Below are positions 57,386-64,000 of a stretch of DNA of 64,000 bases, in pieces (positions within the stretch are counted from its first letter, which is position 1; each line of letters begins with the position of its first letter). The DNA is from Acuticoccus sp. I52.16.1 (GTDB lineage: Bacteria; Pseudomonadota; Alphaproteobacteria; Rhizobiales; Amorphaceae). Location of the stretch: the NCBI RefSeq assembly GCF_022865125.1, contig NZ_CP094828.1:372001-436000 (forward strand). Direction: 5' to 3'. Below the pieces are notes generated by a model that was not told the origin of the DNA, searched no databases, and worked only from the letters and a program-made list of their open reading frames with translations. The translations under genes and the position numbers were made by a program.

Positions 57386-59440
57386 ATGCAGGATCCGCGG
57401 GAGAGCGCCCCAGCAGCGGCGCCTTTACGCCACCCTTCCACCACCGTGCGCGCCATCGACGCCCTCAGCGATGCCACCGGCGTCCTCAGCGCCCTCGCGC
57501 TGATCGCCATGACGTCGATTGTATGCTTCGAGGTGTTCTCGCGCTACGTCCTCAACGAGCCCACCTACTGGGGCACGGACGTCGCCACCTACATCCTCGT
57601 CGGCATGACGTTCATGGGCCTCGCCCAGGCGCAGAAGGCCGGCACTCACGTCCAGGTCGAGATCCTGGTCGCCTCGCTGTCGAAGGACTGGCAGCGGCGC
57701 CTTGGCCTCTACGCCAACTGGCTGGGCCTTCTGTTCGTGCTGTTCACCGGCTGGCAGATGGCGATCTTCAACTACCAGGAATTCGCCAACGACACGCGCG
57801 ACTGGGGCCTGCTCTCCACGCCGCAGTGGATCCCGGAGCTCCCCGTCAGCATCGGATATGCCGCGTTCGCGCTGGCGATCCTCGCCGACATCCTGCGTGA
57901 CAGCCGCGCGCCGCGCCTCTCCCGGATCCTCGGGCCGGTCCTCGTCGTGGGGCTCGCCGCCGGCCTCCTCTATCTCGGCGATCGGCCGATGAAGATCCCC
58001 GGACTGCGGCTCGACGTCGGCTCCATCGCGGTCGTCGCGGTCTTCCTGGCGGGTGTGCTGCTGGTGAACGGCGGGCGCATGTTCCTCGCCGTCGGCGCCG
58101 CCGTGTTGGGCCTGGGCGCACTCTACTGGGCCAGCAAAGGCGCACCGCTGACCCTCGTCAGCGCGCTGCTGGTGGGAACGCTCCTGGTGCTCCTGGTCCT
58201 CGGCGTGCGCGTGGGGCTGACGCTCGGCCTCGTCGGCCTGCTGGGGCTGATGTTCCTCTTGCCGATGCCGCAGCCTTCGGTGCTGGCCGAACGCTCCTGG
58301 AACTCGGTCAACACCTTCACCCTCACCGCGGTGCCGATGTTCGTGCTGATGGGGGCGCTCCTCATCCGCTCGGGCGTGACGACGCAGATGTTCGACGCGC
58401 TGACCCGCTGGTTCGGCCGCACCCGCGGCGGCGTCGCCCACGCGACCATCGGCGCCTCGGCCGTCTTCGCCGCCGTCTCCGGTTCCAGCCTCGCCACCGC
58501 CGCCACCATGGGCCAGGTCGCCTGTCCCGAGATGACGAACCGCGGCTACTCCCCGCGCCTCACCTACGGCGTCGTCGCCGCCGGCGCGACGCTCGGCATC
58601 CTCATCCCGCCGTCCATCGCCATGATCATCTACGGCACCACGGTGGGCGTGCCGGTGACGCAGCTCTTCATCGCCGGCATCATCCCCGGCGTGCTGATCT
58701 CGCTGGGCTTCATGGCCGGGGTGGCGCTGTGGACGGTCCTGCGCCCCGCGGCGACGCCGGCCGGCCAGCACTACCCGCTGAAGGAGAAGCTCGCCGGCAC
58801 GCTCTCGGTGCTCCCCTTCATCGTCGTCATCGCGGTGGTGCTGGGCTCGCTCTACATGGGCGTCGCCACCCCGACCGAGGCGGGCGGCGTCGGCGCGGCG
58901 GCCTCGCTCCTCATCTGCCTGGTGCGCGGCATGCTGACGCCCCGCGCCCTCCTCGACATCGCGCTCGAGACCGTGCGCGTCACCTCGTTCCTGCTCCTCA
59001 TCGTGGCCGGCGCGGCGATCATGAGCTGGGCGTTCGACTTCCTGCGCATCCCGCGCACGCTGGTCTCCACCGTCGAGGCGGCGGAGCTGGCGCCCTGGCT
59101 CATCGTCCTCATCATCGCGGCGATCTACATCGTCCTGGGCATGTTCATCGAATCCATCTCGATGATGCTGATGACGCTGCCCGTCACCTTCCCGATCATA
59201 ATGTCGCTGGGGCTCGACCCGATCTGGTTCGGCGTCGCCCTGGTGATCATGATCGAGATCGGCCTGGTGACGCCGCCGGTGGGGATCATCCTCTTCATCC
59301 TGCGCGGGGTCAGCGGCACGGTGCCGCTGCGCGAGATCGTCTTCGGCGTGATGCCGTTCGTGGCGATCCTCCTCGCCTTCCAGGTCCTCTTCTACTTCTA
59401 CCCGGCGCTGGTGACGTGGCTGCCGGCGCAGATCGAATAG
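57386..59440 (+). CDS. Fused TRAP transporter permease (DctQ-DctM)
   Basis: 684 residues. The first part (about 25-175) is the four-helix DctQ small subunit (SIVCFEVFSRYVLNEPTYWGTDVATYILVGMTFMGLAQAQKAGTHVQVEI). Then comes a hydrophobic connecting segment (about 180-255) and a DctM large subunit (about 260-680): TLTAVPMFVLMGALLIRSG, HATIGASAVFAAVSGSSLATAATMGQV, MTNRGYSPRLTYGVVAAGATLGILIPPSIAMIIYG and GLVTPPVGIILFI. The Na+-driven uptake permease; it needs the DctP protein encoded 214 bases away in the opposite direction. Confidence 0.95.
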   Translation: MQDPRESAPAAAPLRHPSTTVRAIDALSDATGVLSALALIAMTSIVCFEVFSRYVLNEPTYWGTDVATYILVGMTFMGLAQAQKAGTHVQVEILVASLSKDWQRRLGLYANWLGLLFVLFTGWQMAIFNYQEFANDTRDWGLLSTPQWIPELPVSIGYAAFALAILADILRDSRAPRLSRILGPVLVVGLAAGLLYLGDRPMKIPGLRLDVGSIAVVAVFLAGVLLVNGGRMFLAVGAAVLGLGALYWASKGAPLTLVSALLVGTLLVLLVLGVRVGLTLGLVGLLGLMFLLPMPQPSVLAERSWNSVNTFTLTAVPMFVLMGALLIRSGVTTQMFDALTRWFGRTRGGVAHATIGASAVFAAVSGSSLATAATMGQVACPEMTNRGYSPRLTYGVVAAGATLGILIPPSIAMIIYGTTVGVPVTQLFIAGIIPGVLISLGFMAGVALWTVLRPAATPAGQHYPLKEKLAGTLSVLPFIVVIAVVLGSLYMGVATPTEAGGVGAAASLLICLVRGMLTPRALLDIALETVRVTSFLLLIVAGAAIMSWAFDFLRIPRTLVSTVEAAELAPWLIVLIIAAIYIVLGMFIESISMMLMTLPVTFPIIMSLGLDPIWFGVALVIMIEIGLVTPPVGIILFILRGVSGTVPLREIVFGVMPFVAILLAFQVLFYFYPALVTWLPAQIE

Positions 59441-59489
59441 CGCGCCGGTCCCCACCCCTTCGCCCCCACCACAACAACGGAGCCCCGCA

Positions 59490-60392
59490 ATGGCACTTCC
59501 CCGCCTCGGGATCATCGGCATTGGGCGCATGGGCGCGCCCATGTCCCGCCGCCTCATGGAGGCGGGCTACTCGCTCACCGTCACCGACCGCAACGCGGAC
59601 GCGGTCGCCAAGCTCGTCGCCGCCGGGGCCGCCAGCGCGCCGACCCCCGCCGCCGTCACCGAGGCGGCCGACGTCGTCCTCCTCTCGCTGCCGACGCCCG
59701 ACATCGTCGACGCGGTCGCGTTCGGCGCGGACGGGATCGGCACCGTCGCCGGCGCCGGCAAGACGGTGGTCGACCTCTCCACCACCGGCCCGGAGGGCGC
59801 CAAGGCGCTCGCCGCCGGCCTCTCGGCCGAGGGCTTCACCGTGGTCGACTGTCCGGTTTCCGGCGGCGTCGGCGGGGCCGAGAAAGGAACGCTCGCGCTG
59901 ATGGCCTCGGGCGACGCGGCCGCCTACGAGGCGCTGATGCCGATGTTCGAGGTGCTGGGCAAACCCTTCCTCGTCGGTCCCGACCCCGGCATGGGTCAGA
60001 TGACGAAGGTCATGAACAATCTCCTCTCCGTGGCGGCGCTGGCGGTCACGTCCGAGGCGCTGGTGCTGGGGCAGAAGGCGGGGCTCGACCCCAAGGTTCT
60101 GGTCGACGTCATCAACGTGTCGAGCGGGCAGAGCAACGCCTCGATGACCAAGATCCCGAAGTTCGTGCTGACGCGCTCGTTCGACTTCGGCTTCGCCATC
60201 GGCCTCTCCAACAAGGACATCCGCCTGTGCCTGGAGTCGGCCAACGCGCTGGGCGTGCCGATGGTGGTGGGAAGCTCGGTGCTGGAGCTCCTGAAGATCG
60301 CCAACGCCAAGCTCGGCGGCGACGCGGACCTGACGCAGATCATCCAGCCCATCGAGGAATGGGCCGGCGTCACGGTCGGCGGCGAAGACTGA
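59490..60392 (+). CDS. NAD(P)-dependent beta-hydroxyacid dehydrogenase
   Basis: 300 residues, the length of 3-hydroxyisobutyrate/tartronate semialdehyde reductase family enzymes. Cofactor-binding GIIGIGRMGAPMSRRL, the substrate motif DCPVSGGVGGAEKGTL, the catalytic lysine in MTKVMNNLLSVA (about K171), and the C-terminal SNKDIRLCLESANALGVP. It would reduce or oxidise a beta-hydroxyacid with a semialdehyde. It is 50 bases after the permease gene with a good ribosome site (CAACGGAG), so it probably belongs to the same transcript, and the transported compound may be its substrate precursor. Confidence 0.9.
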   Translation: MALPRLGIIGIGRMGAPMSRRLMEAGYSLTVTDRNADAVAKLVAAGAASAPTPAAVTEAADVVLLSLPTPDIVDAVAFGADGIGTVAGAGKTVVDLSTTGPEGAKALAAGLSAEGFTVVDCPVSGGVGGAEKGTLALMASGDAAAYEALMPMFEVLGKPFLVGPDPGMGQMTKVMNNLLSVAALAVTSEALVLGQKAGLDPKVLVDVINVSSGQSNASMTKIPKFVLTRSFDFGFAIGLSNKDIRLCLESANALGVPMVVGSSVLELLKIANAKLGGDADLTQIIQPIEEWAGVTVGGED

Positions 60393-60434
60393 CCCTTTCG
60401 GCCGGCGCCCCCGCGCCGGCCGTCTTCCGGCGGC

Positions 60435-61223
60435 TCAGGCGGCGAGCCAGCCGCCGTCGATCGGCATCACGGTGCCGGTGATGTCCGCCGCCGCCGGGCC
60501 ACACAGGAAGACCAGCAGCGCGCCGATGTTCTCCATGGCGATGAACCGGCCGACGGGGCTGCGCTCCTCGGCGTAGGCGCGGGCGACGTCCTCGAACGGT
60601 TCGCCGCGCTCTTCGGCGATGCCCTCGATGCGCGTCAGGATCGGCTCGGTCGGCACCGATCCGGGCATGATCGCGTTGGCGGTCACCCCGTCGCGCGCGC
60701 ACTCGATGGCGATCGCCCGCGTCAGGCCGATCAACGCGGTCTTGGTCGTCACGTAGTCCACCCGGTTCTGCGCGCCGCGGAAGCCGTAGTAGGATGACAG
60801 ATTGACGATGCGCCCCCACCCGGCCCGCTTCATGTGCGGCAGCGCGCAGCGCACGGCGTGGAAGGCGGCCGAGAGGTTGACCGAGACGGACCTATCCCAC
60901 GCCTCGGCGGTGAACGCCTCGATCGGCGCGAAATGGCGCACGACCGCGTTGTTGACGAGGACGTCGAGCGAGCCGAAGCGCTCCACGGTGCCGGCCACCA
61001 TCCGCTCGATGGCGCCGACGTCGCGCAGGTCCGTAGGGTCGAAGGCGGCCGCCACTCCCCTTTCGGCGGCGAGCTTCTCGGCGACCGCCGCACCCTCGGC
61101 CGGATCGGCGAGCCCATTGAGGACGACGTTCGCCCCCGCCCCCGCCAACGCCTCGGCGAGCGCGTAGCCCAGGCCGCCGACCGAGCCCGTCACCAGCGCG
61201 GTTCTTCCTTTGAGATCGGTCAC
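60435..61223 (-). CDS. Short-chain dehydrogenase/reductase (3-hydroxybutyrate dehydrogenase-like)
   Basis: 262 residues from a GTG at 61223 (GGGGG five bases before it); a GTG at 61238, overlapping the upstream stop as GTGA, is an alternative that adds five residues. The Rossmann motif is VTGSVGGLGYAL. The active-site residues S (NLSSYYGF), Y and K (YVTTK) and the N-N-A motif (LVNNAV) are all present. The N-terminal NGLADPAEG region and the ending GTVMPIDGGWLAA resemble 3-hydroxybutyrate dehydrogenases. Coupled to the two MmgE/PrpD genes upstream on the same strand. Confidence 0.87.
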   Translation of the reverse strand: MTDLKGRTALVTGSVGGLGYALAEALAGAGANVVLNGLADPAEGAAVAEKLAAERGVAAAFDPTDLRDVGAIERMVAGTVERFGSLDVLVNNAVVRHFAPIEAFTAEAWDRSVSVNLSAAFHAVRCALPHMKRAGWGRIVNLSSYYGFRGAQNRVDYVTTKTALIGLTRAIAIECARDGVTANAIMPGSVPTEPILTRIEGIAEERGEPFEDVARAYAEERSPVGRFIAMENIGALLVFLCGPAAADITGTVMPIDGGWLAA

Positions 61224-61234
61224 GCTCACCCCCG

Positions 61235-62575
61235 TCACGCCGCCGCCGTGGCGAGGCGCATGATCGCGCCGACGTCCGGCGCCTCGTCGATCGTCCAGAG
61301 CGCATCGGCGAGCGCTCGCACGTCGCCGCGATAGCCGCCGTAGCGGGCGCAATCGGCGAGCTTGTCCTCCAGCGCCGCGTCGCTGAGCGGGTTGACGGCC
61401 GAGCCGCGCGCCGCCGTCACTTCGCGCCGCAGCTCGGTACCGTCCGCGAGGCGAACCACGATGCCCGCCGAAGCGATCTCGCGCGCCGGATCGTCATGGA
61501 AGGATATCGGCGGGCGGCCGGCGGCGAGGGTGCGCGCCGCCGCCGCGTCGGTGAACTCGCCCAACCCGGCGCGGCCTTCGAGCAGCGCGATGGCGATGGC
61601 GTGGTGGGCCGAGACCTGGCCCTCGCGTCCGGTGGCGACGTCCGCCCGGTCGGTCCGCTCGCGCAGCAGCGGGTGCCCGGTGAGGGTGATCGCCGCGATC
61701 TCGTCGAGCCGCAACCCCTCGGCGCCGAGGGCGAGGATGGCGTCGAGCACCGGGTTCAGCACCACGCCAGTCGGATAGGGCTTGAAGGCGTTGCGGGCGA
61801 TCTCCCAACGGCTGCCGAGCCCGTCGGTCAGCGCCTCGGGGTGCGGCGGGTCGGCGACGACGCCGAGATAGCCGCGCGGGCCGGTGAGCGGGTGGCGCGG
61901 GCCGGTCAGCCCCTGCCCCGCCAGCCGCGCCGCCATCATCCCGCCCCGTGCCGCACCGCCGACGCCGATGCTCTTGGCCATCGTCCCCAGCATCTCGACG
62001 AGCCCCGACGACTGCACCGCGGCGGCGCTGAAGGCGTGGCGCATGCGCTCGGGCGAGAGGCCCAGCAGCGAGCCGACGCCCGCCGCCGCGCCGAAGACGC
62101 CGCAGGTGGAGGTGATGTGCCACCCCCGCGCATAGTGGCTCGGCGACACCGCGTTGCCGAGCCGGCACTCCACCTCCCCGCCCGCGACGAAGGCCGTTAG
62201 CAGCCGCGCGCCGGAGTGGCCGCGCGTCTCGGCTTCGGCGAAGAGGCCGGCGGCGGGGATCGCGGCGGGGTGGATGATCGTCGCCTCGTGCGTGTCGTCG
62301 AAGTCGAAGATGTTGGCGGCCATCGCGTTGATGAACGCCGCGGTCGCCGCGTCGGTCCGCTCCGGCCGGCCGACGATGCCGGCGGTGGGCGCGCCGGCAG
62401 TCTCCCGCATCACGCCGAGGGTGATGTCGATCGCCCCCTCGCGGCAACCGGCCAGCATCGTGGCGAAGACGTTGACGAGGGAACGCCGCGCCTCGTGGCG
62501 CACCGCCTCGGGGATGGCATCGATGGTCAGCTCGGCGGCGAACCGGGCGAGCTCGGTCTCGGGGTGGTCGGACAT
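61235..62575 (-). CDS. MmgE/PrpD family protein, second copy
   Basis: 446 residues, all-helical N-terminal domain plus C-terminal domain. The family stretches are FINAMAANIFDFDDTHEATIIHPAAIPAAGL (with the D-D-T-H region), GWHITSTCGVFGAAAGVGSLLGL and KPYPTGVVLNPVLDAILAL. The group contains 2-methylcitrate dehydratase (PrpD) and cis-aconitate decarboxylase; the precise substrate is unknown. Its N-terminal Met lies 12 bases after the stop of the upstream MmgE/PrpD gene, and it ends at the start of the SDR. It resembles that upstream protein throughout, so the pair arose by duplication. Confidence 0.9.
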   Translation of the reverse strand: MSDHPETELARFAAELTIDAIPEAVRHEARRSLVNVFATMLAGCREGAIDITLGVMRETAGAPTAGIVGRPERTDAATAAFINAMAANIFDFDDTHEATIIHPAAIPAAGLFAEAETRGHSGARLLTAFVAGGEVECRLGNAVSPSHYARGWHITSTCGVFGAAAGVGSLLGLSPERMRHAFSAAAVQSSGLVEMLGTMAKSIGVGGAARGGMMAARLAGQGLTGPRHPLTGPRGYLGVVADPPHPEALTDGLGSRWEIARNAFKPYPTGVVLNPVLDAILALGAEGLRLDEIAAITLTGHPLLRERTDRADVATGREGQVSAHHAIAIALLEGRAGLGEFTDAAAARTLAAGRPPISFHDDPAREIASAGIVVRLADGTELRREVTAARGSAVNPLSDAALEDKLADCARYGGYRGDVRALADALWTIDEAPDVGAIMRLATAAA

Positions 62576-62587
62576 CGTCTCTTTCGT

Positions 62588-63925
62588 TCAGGCGGGGACC
62601 GTCGCGGCGACAAGGTCGGCGACGTTTGGCAGGTCGTCCACCGTCCAGGCCATGGCGAGCGCCCGCTCGGCGGCGTCGGTTGAGAGGACCCGCAGCGCCT
62701 GGTCGGTGAACTTGGCGGAGAGCTGGGCGTCGCTGAGCGGCCGCTCCAGGTTGCCCAGCGAATGCTCGAGGCGCTTCTCCAGACGCGTCCCGTCGGCCAG
62801 TTCCACCACGAGGTGGACGCCGTCCTCGCCGATCGCCGGGTCGCTCTCGCGCACCGCCAGCTCACGCACGCGCTTCACGGCCGGGTCGGCGACCGCGTCG
62901 TCGGTGTATTCCGCGAGCCCGGCGCGGCCGCGGACCAAACCGACGGCGGCGCCGTGGACGACCGAGAACTTGCCCTCCAACCCGGTCGAGATCGCCGTCT
63001 TTCCGCACAGGTCGATCACCAGCGGGGCGACCTCGAGGCGCACCGCGCGGATCGCGGCGTGGTCGATCGCGTGCTCGTCGTGCAGCTGGATCGCGGCGTC
63101 GATGGCGGGATGGTTCACGATCCCGCACGGAAACGGCTTGTAGGTGTTGTGGCGCAGATCGTACGCCGCGCCGAGCCGGTCGGTGACCTTGGAGAGGTCG
63201 CGTGCGGCGGCGAGAACGTGGGCGAAGCCGCGCGGCCCTTCCAGCGCGCGCGGGCCGCTGGTGAACCCGGCCTTCGCCAGGAGGGCCGATTCGTAGCCGT
63301 TCCGGGCGGCGTGCCCGGCGTGGAAGGGCTTCGCCATGGAGCCGAACATCTCGCGGATGCCGGAAGCCTGGGTCGCTGCGAGGCCGAACGCGCCGACCAT
63401 CTCGTCCACCGAGAGGCCGGCGAGCTTGCCGATGGCGGCCGCCGCGCCGAACACGCCGCACGTCCCGGTGCTGTGCCAGCCGGCGTCGTAGTGCGCCGGA
63501 TAGGTCGCGTTGCCGATGCGAGAGGTGACCTCGAAGCCCAGGATGAAGGCGTGCAGGACGTCCGCCCCGCTCACCGGGAGCGCGCTGGCATAGGCGAGCA
63601 GCGCCGCCGCGACGGGCGGGCTGGCGTGGATGTAGTTCTTCGGCAGCGTGTCGTCGAAGTCGTGATAGTGGCTGGTGATGCCGTTGATGAGGGCGGCCCG
63701 CGCAATGTCCATCCGCTCGCGGCGGCCGACGATCCCGGCCGTCCCCGGGCCCGACAGCGGCGCGAACACGCCCGCGGCGATGCCGGTGCCCGCCTCCGGC
63801 GCCCCGCCCAGCATACAGCCGACGATGTTGACCACCGCCCGGCGCGCCTCGCGCCGGACGTCGGCGGGGATGTCCTCCGCCCGGCTCTCGACGACGTAGC
63901 GGGCAAGCTCTCGTGTCACGCTCAC
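62588..63925 (-). CDS. MmgE/PrpD family protein, first copy
   Basis: 445 residues with the same architecture as the second copy: LINGITSHYHDFDDTLPKNYIHASPPVAAALLAYA, GWHSTGTCGVFGAAAAIGKLAGL and KPFPCGIVNHPAIDAAIQL. The first motif keeps DFDDT but lacks the following H-E, which the second copy has, hinting at different substrates. First of three minus-strand genes (MmgE/PrpD 1, MmgE/PrpD 2, SDR). The last 75 bases of the window upstream hold nothing I can assign beyond a probable ribosome site (GGAGA). Confidence 0.9.
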   Translation of the reverse strand: MSVTRELARYVVESRAEDIPADVRREARRAVVNIVGCMLGGAPEAGTGIAAGVFAPLSGPGTAGIVGRRERMDIARAALINGITSHYHDFDDTLPKNYIHASPPVAAALLAYASALPVSGADVLHAFILGFEVTSRIGNATYPAHYDAGWHSTGTCGVFGAAAAIGKLAGLSVDEMVGAFGLAATQASGIREMFGSMAKPFHAGHAARNGYESALLAKAGFTSGPRALEGPRGFAHVLAAARDLSKVTDRLGAAYDLRHNTYKPFPCGIVNHPAIDAAIQLHDEHAIDHAAIRAVRLEVAPLVIDLCGKTAISTGLEGKFSVVHGAAVGLVRGRAGLAEYTDDAVADPAVKRVRELAVRESDPAIGEDGVHLVVELADGTRLEKRLEHSLGNLERPLSDAQLSAKFTDQALRVLSTDAAERALAMAWTVDDLPNVADLVAATVPA

Positions 63926-64000
63926 AGCGCCGCTCTCCTTTGAACGTCGGTCGGCCCCGGCGGGGCCGGCTCTCCTGCACGGGCGCGCCGGCCGCCGGCG

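Overview
The window looks like chromosomal DNA of a high-G+C alphaproteobacterium, most likely of the Hyphomicrobiales (Rhizobiales) and perhaps marine. Third codon positions are almost all G or C. The gene content is dominated by ABC and TRAP uptake systems and by catabolism of betaines and organic acids, and many operon genes overlap by 1-8 bases. There is no 16S gene, so the taxonomic call is inference. I see no prophage, insertion sequence or CRISPR array. One tRNA gene (Phe) is present.

Region by region. 1-6.7 kb: the end of an unknown gene, a membrane-anchored alpha/beta hydrolase lacking its nucleophile, a DUF1294 protein, a PfkB kinase, a DXD glycosyltransferase, an orphan Liv-type binding protein and an AEC-family carrier. 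6.7-10 kb: a lactonase/cysteine-hydrolase fusion, a metallo-beta-lactamase-fold lactonase and a sulfotransferase. 10-18.6 kb, minus strand: a xanthine-dehydrogenase-type molybdenum hydroxylase (FAD, 2Fe-2S and Mo subunits) with CoxD-like and CoxE-like accessory genes. Its Mo subunit is split into two genes with an EamA transporter between them. 18.8-24 kb: two paralogous SRPBCC proteins, a methyltransferase, an excalibur protein and a 1013-residue flotillin-like protein with an unusually regular 11-residue repeat. 24-30.6 kb: a Liv-type ABC operon whose second ATPase is fused to a Tm-1-like domain and followed by the matching TIM-barrel half, then a TrpF-like protein. 30.7-36.7 kb: an AraC regulator, a CoxG-like protein, a PcaF-type thiolase, an AbrB-type membrane protein and an iron-type ABC permease.

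37-48.7 kb is a glycine-betaine demethylation locus. On the minus strand, gbcA and gbcB (Rieske oxygenase and reductase) precede a DgcA-like demethylase. A LysR and a GATase-1/AraC regulator sit between this operon and soxBDAG (heterotetrameric sarcosine oxidase) on the plus strand. Together they would take betaine through dimethylglycine and sarcosine to glycine. 48.9-55.9 kb: an extensin-like protein, a serine beta-lactamase-fold hydrolase, a strong bidirectional terminator, ornithine decarboxylase with a long structured leader, a CPA1 antiporter carrying a cyclic-nucleotide domain, and tRNA-Phe. 56.1-63.9 kb: a TRAP transporter (DctP and fused DctQM) divergently arranged, then a beta-hydroxyacid dehydrogenase, an SDR and two tandem MmgE/PrpD proteins, which reads as uptake and breakdown of an unidentified hydroxy or branched organic acid.
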